Origin: Proteiniphilum sp.
Lineage (GTDB): Bacteria > Bacteroidota > Bacteroidia > Bacteroidales > Dysgonomonadaceae
NCBI GenBank assembly: GCA_012728465.1
Contig: JAAYFB010000142.1
Coordinates: 1-7,896 of the forward strand
Length of the DNA stretch: 7,896 nucleotides
Direction: 5' to 3'
The translations under genes and the position numbers were made by a program. Below the pieces are notes generated by a model. It made no database searches. It saw only the letters and a program-made list of their open reading frames with translations, and was not told the DNA's origin. Below, in pieces: positions 1 through 5,998 of the stretch (the stretch's first letter is position 1; every line of letters begins with the position of its first letter).

Positions 1-8
1 AAGTGAGG

Positions 9-39
9 TTTTTTGGTGTGCATAAAATTGTTACTTTTG
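9..39 (+). promoter_or_regulatory. Predicted Bacteroidota-type promoter for ung
   Basis: TACTTTTG at 32-39 is an exact match to the Bacteroidota -7 consensus TAnnTTTG and is followed by C. A TTTT at 9-12 lies 19 bases upstream, in the place of the -33 TTTG element. Transcription would begin around 44-46, leaving a leader of about 20 bases before the ung ATG at 64. This is motif matching by eye in an AT-rich sequence, so it remains a prediction. Confidence 0.5.
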
Positions 40-63
40 CTGTAACTAAAACAATAATTAAGT

Positions 64-726
64 ATGAACGTAGAAATTAGTAATAGCTGGAGTGAAGTGC
101 TGAAGGGCGAGTTTGATAAAGAATATTTTAAATTATTGTCCAAGTTTGTTGAAGAGGAATATGCTAATCATACTGTATATCCTCCCGAGGGTCTTGTGTT
201 TAATGCTTTCGAAAAATGCCCTTTCGAGGATGTGAAGGTGGTAATTATTGGTCAGGATCCTTACCATCAACCCTATCAGGCAAATGGTTTGAGTTTTTCT
301 GTGAATGAGGGGGTAAGATTGCCACCCTCGCTTTGTAATATTTATAAAGAAATATATAGAGACCTAGGAGTTGAAATAACAGCATCAGGTGATTTAGAGC
401 GATGGAGCAGACAAGGAGTATTGTTGTTAAACTCCATATTAACTGTTAGAGCTGACAATGCTGGTTCGCATCAGAAACAGGGATGGGAGCAATTTACAGA
501 TTTTGTAATCGAGAAGCTTGCTTCTGAAAGAGAGAATTTGGTTTTTATGCTTTGGGGTAGTTATGCTCAGCAAAAAGGGAGGAATATTGATTCTTCGCGT
601 CATTTGGTTTTAACTTCCGCACATCCATCACCACTTGCGGCATATCGAGGGTTTTTAGGTAATGGACACTTTAGTAAAGCAAATATATATTTGAAATTGC
701 ATGACAAGGAGCCTATAAATTGGTAG
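64..726 (+). CDS. ung: Uracil-DNA glycosylase, family 1 (Ung)
   Basis: Removes uracil from DNA by cleaving the N-glycosidic bond, starting base excision repair in the cytoplasm. The 220-residue length is normal for bacterial Ung. Visible family motifs are GQDPYH at residues 63-68, with Asp65 as the water-activating residue; GLSFSV at 75-80, whose Phe78 would stack on uracil; LLLNSILTV at 120-128, whose Asn124 would read the base; and HPSPLAAYRGF at 187-197, with catalytic His187 and intercalating Leu191. The classical last motif is HPSPLSxxRGF, so Ala192 replaces a Ser that contacts DNA phosphate in the human enzyme. The ATG at 64 has no Shine-Dalgarno sequence but follows a promoter-like sequence closely, and the protein aligns to the usual N-terminus. 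The HD-domain gene follows after 25 bp and is probably cotranscribed. The family assignment is secure. Confidence 0.97.
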   Translation: MNVEISNSWSEVLKGEFDKEYFKLLSKFVEEEYANHTVYPPEGLVFNAFEKCPFEDVKVVIIGQDPYHQPYQANGLSFSVNEGVRLPPSLCNIYKEIYRDLGVEITASGDLERWSRQGVLLLNSILTVRADNAGSHQKQGWEQFTDFVIEKLASERENLVFMLWGSYAQQKGRNIDSSRHLVLTSAHPSPLAAYRGFLGNGHFSKANIYLKLHDKEPINW

Positions 727-751
727 AGCATATATTAATAATTAGAAAAAG

Positions 752-1345
752 ATGAATGCAGATATTTTATTAAAGCAGATAGAGTTTATAAAAGAGATTG
801 ACAAAATTAAATATATAGAGCGTAAAACGAAGCTATTTAATAGCGATAGGCGTGAAAATGATGCAGAACATAGTTGGCACTTAGCTATGATGGCTTTGGT
901 GCTGGCGGAGCATGCAAATGAGGATATTGATATACTGAAAGTGATAAAGATGGTGCTTATCCATGATATCGTTGAAATAGACTCAGGTGATATCTTCTTT
1001 TATGATGCTGACAATGGGCACAACAACACTGAGGCGGAGTTAAAAGCAGCCAAACGCATATTCGGTATCTTGCCTGCTGAACAGGCGGAGGAGCTTATCA
1101 ATATTTGGCTTGAGTTTGAAGATGCAGAAACGGCCGAGGCAAGGTTTGCAAAGTCGTTAGATAGATTCGAACCTCTTCTTCAAAACTATTCAAACAAAGG
1201 TGGTACTTGGCAAGAGTTTGATGTGTCTCATGATATGGTATATGGAATGAAGAGAATCATCAAAGATGGTTCGAGCTCCATTTGGCAATATGCTGAAAAA
1301 TTTATCAACGATAGTGTGGATCAAGGGTACCTAAAGAGGGACTAG
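752..1345 (+). CDS. HD-domain protein, YfbR/HDDC2-like 5'-deoxynucleotidase
   Basis: A 197-residue soluble HD phosphohydrolase resembling the YfbR/HDDC2 group (COG1896-like), whose studied members dephosphorylate deoxynucleoside 5'-monophosphates using a divalent metal. The metal and catalytic signature is intact: AEHSWH at residues 38-43 (His40), HD at 71-72 followed by Glu75 and GD at 79-80, and a late Asp137 in SLDRFEP. The length matches the 199 residues of E. coli YfbR. No signal peptide or membrane segment is seen. The gene lies 25 bp after ung with no promoter-like sequence in the gap, so an ung-HD transcript is likely. A nucleotide-pool role beside Ung is reasonable but inferred, and the true substrate could be another nucleotide or phosphate ester. 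The ATG at 752 starts the only sensible frame and leaves a normal N-terminal helix. Confidence 0.85.
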   Translation: MNADILLKQIEFIKEIDKIKYIERKTKLFNSDRRENDAEHSWHLAMMALVLAEHANEDIDILKVIKMVLIHDIVEIDSGDIFFYDADNGHNNTEAELKAAKRIFGILPAEQAEELINIWLEFEDAETAEARFAKSLDRFEPLLQNYSNKGGTWQEFDVSHDMVYGMKRIIKDGSSSIWQYAEKFINDSVDQGYLKRD

Positions 1346-1420
1346 ATTGCTTTGATAGACTCTTATAGTTTCGTTTAGAGTTATACCCTCATGTTGATAG
1401 CATACATATCTTTTCTTGCC

Positions 1421-3280
1421 TTAAAACGGAAATAGCAATGGCAATACTAATATCATCAGTATCATATATATAATTTGCAGTGGTAATCCCACCTTTATGA
1501 AATCCCCAAATGAATATCCTCCTGGCGACATTACAATTGAGTTAGTGGATGATGAATAGGGGCTTGCCAAGCACATTACTGATGCTGTGGCTACTGCAAA
1601 CAAGAAAGGGTATGGACTAATGTTCATCTCTTGTGCTGTTTGAATGGCTATGGGTGCAAATAATATGACACTTGTTGCGTTGCTAATAAATGTGGTTATG
1701 AGCAGTGTCGCAAAATAGAAAGCAGCTAATAAAATGTGAGGTCCATAACCATCAAAAGTGTTTATTAATACATCTGTTATTAACCTAAAAGTACCTGTTT
1801 TGTCCATTGCTGTAGCCATCGGAATCATTGCTGCAAAAAATATAACCGTCTGCCATCTAATCGTGTTGTATGCTGCTTCAATATTTCTAAAGCATCCCGT
1901 CAAAATCATCAAAATGGCAGCTGCTGATATTGCCACAACAGGATCAAGCAGTTTTAATATAATGGATAGAACCATAGCCACTAAAATAATTGCTGCTGTG
2001 GTTGCTTTATGTGCAATAGTTACCTTTGTGGCCTCTTCTGTTGGTTTTCCTATTACCACTAAGTCTGATTCTTCATTGTCTAATTCATCAATGTTTGTCC
2101 ATGTGCCCTGAATTAGTAATGAGTCGCCTGATTGTATTTTTTCGTTTTGAACGTTATTGAATAGATACTCACTTTTTCGTTTTATACCTAAAATGTTTAC
2201 ACTATACTTATTTCTAAAGCTCGAGTCTTTGACAGCTTTATTTACTAGCTTCGAGCTAGATAAGACAACGGCCTCGGCTACACCAATATCATCAAACTTC
2301 ATCTCTTTTATGATGCTCTTTTTATTCACTTCTGCCTGAGTAGTGTCTATTAATAATAGGTTGTTCTCATTTGTAAATCTTTTTACATCATTAAATGCTC
2401 CAGTTACATATATAATATCGTCACTGTCAAGGATAGTGTCAGCCTCAGCTAGTTTATGTTGTGCCGATTTTAAGAATATGCTTGTTGTACCTTGACTAGT
2501 TCTTCTAATTTCTATAATTGAGATGTTATATAGCTTGGTGATATTAAGCTTACGAAGTTCGTGTCCCACCATTGGTGAATCGGCATTCATTTTTATTCTG
2601 AATAGGTTGTCTGCCAATTGATATTCATTGATGAGTTCAGTAGGCGATTTTGCCTCTCCAAAGCCTGATGATTGTTTTTTTTCGTTTCGTGTTAGAATTT
2701 TTGATGAGTTCCATAGAAAGAATAGTCCTACGATTAGTAGTATAATACCAATTGGTAGCACAGTGAAAAAGCCTAATTCTGGATAACCATATTCAACTAG
2801 TGTAGTGCTAACAATAAGTACAGGGGGAGTGCCAATAAGAGTCATCATTCCGCCCATGCTAGCTGCAAAGGCCATTGGCATCAAAAAACGACGTGCACTA
2901 AGGTTGGCTTCTCTGGTCATGCTAAAAACGATTGGTAATAGTAGGGTTGCTGTGCCAGCATTCGACATAAACGAGCCAAGCACGGCGGCAAGAATCATAG
3001 TTAGAATGAATAGTTTTAGCTCATTGTCGCCTGCAGTTTGTAGTAGCTTAGTGCTTAATGTTTTGGCTAAACCTGTTTGGGTTATAGCACCACTTATTAT
3101 AAATAGGCCTGCTAGCATTAGTACAATCGGATTGGCAAAGCCTGCTATAGCCTCATTTGTGTTTAAAATTCCCGATACTGTTAGTGCTATTAATGCTAAT
3201 AAGGCTACTAAGTCTGATCTTAGCTTTCCCCATAGAAAGAGAGCTGAAGTGACAAATAGAATGATGAGAGTGATGGTCAT
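1421..3280 (-). CDS. SLC13/DASS-family permease with two RCK_C (TrkA-C) domains, YfbS-like
   Basis: An inner-membrane ion-coupled anion transporter of 619 residues. The N-terminal half (about 1-190) has roughly six hydrophobic segments with SNAGT at 106-110 and IGTPP at 149-153. The C-terminal half (about 423-619) has a matching set with SNATS at 533-537 and a SPGGY motif at 585-589 near the end. The paired SN[AT] motifs are the Na+ and substrate-binding clamshell motifs of DASS transporters. Between the halves lie two soluble RCK_C-like modules (about 222-308 and 327-412), which in other transporters bind ligands and gate transport. This layout and length match E. coli YfbS (about 610 residues). 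The substrate cannot be read from the sequence; dicarboxylate, sulfate or another anion is possible. Its own promoter lies about 85 bp upstream, and it converges with the HD gene across 75 bp. Confidence 0.9.
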   Translation of the reverse strand: MTITLIILFVTSALFLWGKLRSDLVALLALIALTVSGILNTNEAIAGFANPIVLMLAGLFIISGAITQTGLAKTLSTKLLQTAGDNELKLFILTMILAAVLGSFMSNAGTATLLLPIVFSMTREANLSARRFLMPMAFAASMGGMMTLIGTPPVLIVSTTLVEYGYPELGFFTVLPIGIILLIVGLFFLWNSSKILTRNEKKQSSGFGEAKSPTELINEYQLADNLFRIKMNADSPMVGHELRKLNITKLYNISIIEIRRTSQGTTSIFLKSAQHKLAEADTILDSDDIIYVTGAFNDVKRFTNENNLLLIDTTQAEVNKKSIIKEMKFDDIGVAEAVVLSSSKLVNKAVKDSSFRNKYSVNILGIKRKSEYLFNNVQNEKIQSGDSLLIQGTWTNIDELDNEESDLVVIGKPTEEATKVTIAHKATTAAIILVAMVLSIILKLLDPVVAISAAAILMILTGCFRNIEAAYNTIRWQTVIFFAAMIPMATAMDKTGTFRLITDVLINTFDGYGPHILLAAFYFATLLITTFISNATSVILFAPIAIQTAQEMNISPYPFLFAVATASVMCLASPYSSSTNSIVMSPGGYSFGDFIKVGLPLQIIYMILMILVLPLLFPF

Positions 3281-3364
3281 AGCGATATTAAACTTTAGAA
3301 TACATTACTTTTTTCTTTTTTTTATACTTGTATTTATTGGGGTATAAAAAAACAGGCTCTATTG

Positions 3365-3396
3365 CAAAAGTAGCAAAAGAAATGGTGTGTAATAAA
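3365..3396 (-). promoter_or_regulatory. Predicted Bacteroidota-type promoter for the permease
   Basis: Read on the minus strand, TACTTTTG at 3372-3365 matches the -7 consensus TAnnTTTG exactly and is followed by C. TTTA at 3396-3393 lies 20 bases upstream, a good -33 position. The -7 octamer is identical to the one proposed for ung. Transcription would start near 3360, giving a leader of about 80 bases before the ATG at 3280. The leader contains A/T-rich tracts but no recognisable riboswitch. Confidence 0.55.
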
Positions 3397-3397
3397 A

Positions 3398-3419
3398 AAA
3401 TGTGTGTTAAATGTGTGTT
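3398..3419. repeat. Perfect 11-bp tandem direct repeat upstream of the permease promoter
   Basis: AAATGTGTGTT occurs twice in immediate succession, at 3398-3408 and 3409-3419. A degenerate third copy, AAATGGTGTGT, is at 3380-3390 inside the proposed -33/-7 spacer. The pair begins 2 bp upstream of the proposed -33 element of the permease gene. An 11-bp period is close to one helical turn, so bound proteins would face the same side. It may be a regulator site, but simple TG-repeat slippage is also possible. Confidence 0.7.
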
Positions 3420-3430
3420 TCGGGGGTATT

Positions 3431-3475
3431 ATGCTACACAATTAATGAGGACACATTGAGCCGTGTATATAGCAT
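3431..3475. repeat. Imperfect inverted repeat between lipoprotein and permease genes
   Basis: ATGCTACAC at 3431-3439 pairs with GTGTA-TA-TAGCAT at 3463-3475 if a four-base TATA insertion on the right arm is looped out. Inside it AATG at 3444-3447 pairs with CATT at 3454-3457 around a six-base loop. It lies 18 bp past the lipoprotein stop codon and upstream of the permease promoter. It could end lipoprotein transcription, although no T-run directly follows the stem on the minus strand, or it could be an operator or cruciform. Confidence 0.4.
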
Positions 3476-3493
3476 ATGGGTGTTATACTAATC

Positions 3494-4327
3494 CTATTTA
3501 GAGTCTTTACTCTTAAGATATTGAATTAGTGCCTGGCTACGTCCTTTTTCGTACTTAAAATCTTCAATATTAAGAATTAGTGAAGATAGCTCAACTGAAA
3601 TACCAATTGCTTCTTTTGTGTTGGTTGGTAATGTAACCGTGCGTTGAGAGTTCCCAATAAAAGTTAGTGTTATTGGTTGGTCTTTAAAAGTGTATATAAA
3701 ATTGGCTACTCCATTGTCATTGGTGCCCGTATATCTAACTATTTCGTAAGTTTTGTCTAATGTCTTAAAGCTGTAGTTGAGTCCATCACTAGTTACAGGT
3801 AATGACTCGGCAAATGCACCATCTTTGGTAGATACTTTTATTTTATTGTGTCGTAGTGCTTGACCTGAAAATACACTCTCTATGTACAATTTTCCGTTTT
3901 CGTTTACTGCCACTCTAAGCCCATTTTGAGAAAAAGCACTATTTAGTGGTAAAATTTTGGGGATATAATCTCCAAATTCTTGGTATTGTGGATCTCTCAC
4001 ATAGTTAAAATCTTTTAGAGAACTATTAAGTAGTGCATAGCTTACTTCAAGCATCGAGTCGCAGTATGATATATTGCGTAAGTTTTCGGCCAATCGAACC
4101 TCTTGCATTAATTCGAACCCTTTTGTTATTTCTGTAAATGCATCTGGGTAAACCATCTTTATACTATCTATCTTTAGTTTTGCCAATGCATAGTTTCTCC
4201 CTTCATATGCTTCTTGAGCTTCTTTCAAAAAGATGGAGGCTCCTTTTTGCTTACCAGAACATGACATAAGCAGAAAAGAGAGTAACACAACTAAAATGTT
4301 AGACAATATTTTTTTTGAAGAAGTCAT
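3494..4327 (-). CDS. Putative lipoprotein of unknown function with a TPR-like N-terminal region
   Basis: I do not recognise a named family. From the ATG at 4327 the protein has 277 residues and a classic lipoprotein leader: a basic TSSKK n-region, a hydrophobic stretch at about 9-18, and the lipobox LMSC with Cys23 as the lipidated residue, so it should be anchored in the envelope. Mature residues 30-108 look helical; the AxxAYxxxxYxxAKxKIDSI pattern at about 37-56 resembles one TPR-type hairpin. Residues about 136-240 alternate like beta strands, and a charged helix ends the protein. The frame stays open upstream to a TTG at 4543, but that version would bury the leader 72 residues in and start upstream of the best promoter. 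An ATG at 4351 is a second possible start. It lies upstream of the permease on the same strand, separated by a promoter. Confidence 0.75.
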   Translation of the reverse strand: MTSSKKILSNILVVLLSFLLMSCSGKQKGASIFLKEAQEAYEGRNYALAKLKIDSIKMVYPDAFTEITKGFELMQEVRLAENLRNISYCDSMLEVSYALLNSSLKDFNYVRDPQYQEFGDYIPKILPLNSAFSQNGLRVAVNENGKLYIESVFSGQALRHNKIKVSTKDGAFAESLPVTSDGLNYSFKTLDKTYEIVRYTGTNDNGVANFIYTFKDQPITLTFIGNSQRTVTLPTNTKEAIGISVELSSLILNIEDFKYEKGRSQALIQYLKSKDSK

Positions 4328-4367
4328 TTTTGGTTTTCGAAAGAGAGTCATAATTATTATTAGTACA

Positions 4368-4375
4368 CAAAAATA
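4368..4375 (-). promoter_or_regulatory. Predicted -7 element for the lipoprotein gene
   Basis: TATTTTTG on the minus strand at 4375-4368 matches the Bacteroidota -7 consensus TAnnTTTG. An ATTT/TTTT run 18-19 bases further upstream could serve as a weak -33. Transcription would begin near 4362, about 35 bases before the ATG at 4327, which supports that start over the far-upstream TTG at 4543. Confidence 0.4.
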
Positions 4376-4419
4376 AGAAATATATCTGACCATAAAATGG
4401 TTTTCAATCTCAATTATTG

Positions 4420-4427
4420 TAATTTTG
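4420..4427 (+). promoter_or_regulatory. Predicted -7 element for the tRNA nucleotidyltransferase operon
   Basis: TAATTTTG at 4420-4427, followed by C, matches TAnnTTTG exactly. No good TTTG is seen 19-21 bases upstream. Transcription would start near 4432, leaving a leader of about 128 bases before the ATG at 4560. It lies back to back with the minus-strand element at 4368-4375, so the two divergent promoters would share about 45 bp. Confidence 0.4.
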
Positions 4428-4559
4428 CAAATCATAACAAAAAGATTAGTGTTATAAATCTGACATATAGAATAGTATGGGGCAAATTGTGTATATTGAT
4501 AAACGAGCCTTTGTGTTATTTTCGGAGTAACAACTAAATTCAAAGTATAGGAAATAATT

Positions 4560-5990
4560 ATGTATGTATCTACAGAAGATATAAAAAGCTATTTAGATAA
4601 AGAGATATTTAAAATAATTTCGGAAGTTGCAGATGAAATGCAACTGGAGTGCTATGTGATAGGGGGAACTGTCAGAGACTTTTTCTTGTATCGACCCTCC
4701 ACAGATATTGATATTGTTGCAATTGGTAAAGGAGTGGAGTTAGCTAAGGCTGTGGCTTCTCGCCTAGGCAAGAGAACAAAAATATCAATATTTAAAAATT
4801 TTGGAACAGCACAAATTAAATATAAAAACTATGAGGTAGAGTTTGTAGGTGCACGTAAGGAGTCATACACACACGATTCAAGAAAACCAATTGTGGAGGA
4901 TGGAACTCTTGATGATGATCAGAAGAGACGTGATTTTACCATAAATGCAATGGCTTTTTGCCTAAATAGTGATAGATTTGGCGAACTCTTGGATCCATTT
5001 AATGGCATGCAAGACCTAGAGGATTTGATTATTAGGACTCCGCTTGATGCTGATATTACTTTTAGTGATGATCCTTTGAGGATGATGCGTGGCATTAGAT
5101 TTGCCACACAGTTGGGATTTGATTTATATCCTGAAACTTTCGATGCTATTATTAGAAACAAAGAGCGAATAAATATTATTTCGAAGGAGCGAATAATAGA
5201 TGAAATAAACAAAATTATTATGTCTGCCAAACCATCAATAGGCTTCATATTGTTAGAGAAAACAGGTTTGTTGCAGATTATTTTTCCTGAGTTTATAGCT
5301 CTTAAAGGTGCCGAAACTAGAGAGGGAGTGGGGCATAAAGATAATTTTTATCACACTCTCAGTGTGTTAGATAATATTGCTAAAACAACTGATAATTTGT
5401 GGTTGCGTTGGGCTGCTATACTTCATGATATTGGTAAGCCTGCCACTAAGCGTTGGCATAATAAATTGGGCTGGACTTTTCACAATCATAATTATGTGGG
5501 CGGTAAGATGGTGCCTAATATTTTTAAAAGAATGAAACTTCCACTAAACGAGAAGATGAAATATACTCAAAAACTTGTTGAAATGCATATGCGTCCTATG
5601 CAACTGGTAGAGGAAGAGGTGACAGATTCGGCAGTGCGAAGATTATTGTTTGATGCGGGTGATGATGTGGATGATTTGATGACATTGTGTGAGGCAGATA
5701 TTACATCTAAGAACCCCGAAAGAGTAAAACGTCATTTGCGCAATTTCAAAATTGTAAGACAAAAGCTTGTGGAAATTGAAGAAAAAGATAAAGTGCGTAA
5801 TTTTCAACCACCCATAGATGGTAATGAGATAATGGAACTTTTTGGACTTGGACAAGGTAAAGAAGTGGGAGTTCTTAAAGCATTAATTAAAGACGCTATT
5901 TTGGATGGCGAAATAGGCAATGATAGAGATGAGGCGTATAAGTTTTTGATGATTAAGGCTAATGAAATGGGGTTGTCTCCAATAAAATAA
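4560..5990 (+). CDS. cca: CCA tRNA nucleotidyltransferase-family enzyme with HD domain
   Basis: Class II tRNA nucleotidyltransferase of 476 residues, expected to add or repair the 3'-terminal CCA of tRNAs using CTP and ATP in the cytoplasm. Head-domain motifs are IGGTVRD at residues 34-40 and the catalytic pair Asp49 and Asp51 in TDIDIV. RRDFTINA at 123-130 and DPLRMMRGIRF at 171-181 follow, then the neck motif SKERIIDEINKI at 208-219. A C-terminal HD domain appears complete, with His265, the His289-Asp290 pair in LHDIGKP, His308/His310 and His343, so an added phosphatase or phosphodiesterase activity is possible. Members of this superfamily can instead be A-adding enzymes or poly(A) polymerases, and sequence reading alone cannot exclude that. 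The start has only a weak AGGA at 4549-4552 upstream. The SGNH hydrolase gene begins 8 bp after the stop. Confidence 0.93.
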   Translation: MYVSTEDIKSYLDKEIFKIISEVADEMQLECYVIGGTVRDFFLYRPSTDIDIVAIGKGVELAKAVASRLGKRTKISIFKNFGTAQIKYKNYEVEFVGARKESYTHDSRKPIVEDGTLDDDQKRRDFTINAMAFCLNSDRFGELLDPFNGMQDLEDLIIRTPLDADITFSDDPLRMMRGIRFATQLGFDLYPETFDAIIRNKERINIISKERIIDEINKIIMSAKPSIGFILLEKTGLLQIIFPEFIALKGAETREGVGHKDNFYHTLSVLDNIAKTTDNLWLRWAAILHDIGKPATKRWHNKLGWTFHNHNYVGGKMVPNIFKRMKLPLNEKMKYTQKLVEMHMRPMQLVEEEVTDSAVRRLLFDAGDDVDDLMTLCEADITSKNPERVKRHLRNFKIVRQKLVEIEEKDKVRNFQPPIDGNEIMELFGLGQGKEVGVLKALIKDAILDGEIGNDRDEAYKFLMIKANEMGLSPIK

Positions 5991-5998
5991 CTAGAAGT

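Noticed and set aside
1346..1420. Possible bidirectional terminator between the convergent HD and permease genes
   Set aside because: Only a five-base ACTCT/AGAGT pair (1359-1363 and 1377-1381) with a 13-base loop and no adjoining T-run on either strand; too weak to call.
2805..3347. Long open frame antisense to the permease, and shorter ones at 1758-2111 and 2157-2339
   Set aside because: They mirror the hydrophobic permease codons in the opposite strand, have no recognisable domains, and the permease itself is clearly a real gene.
3281..3360. Riboswitch or attenuator in the permease leader
   Set aside because: The leader is mostly A/T tracts with no stable stem, conserved core or leader peptide that I can recognise.
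4543..4543. TTG at 4543 as the start of a 349-residue lipoprotein-region gene
   Set aside because: It would place the signal peptide internally and lies upstream of the best promoter match; the ATG at 4327 gives a proper lipoprotein leader.
4919..5248. Minus-strand open frames inside cca (also 5643-5855 and 5804-6016)
   Set aside because: No motif or start signal, and they overlap well-supported catalytic motifs of the plus-strand tRNA enzyme.
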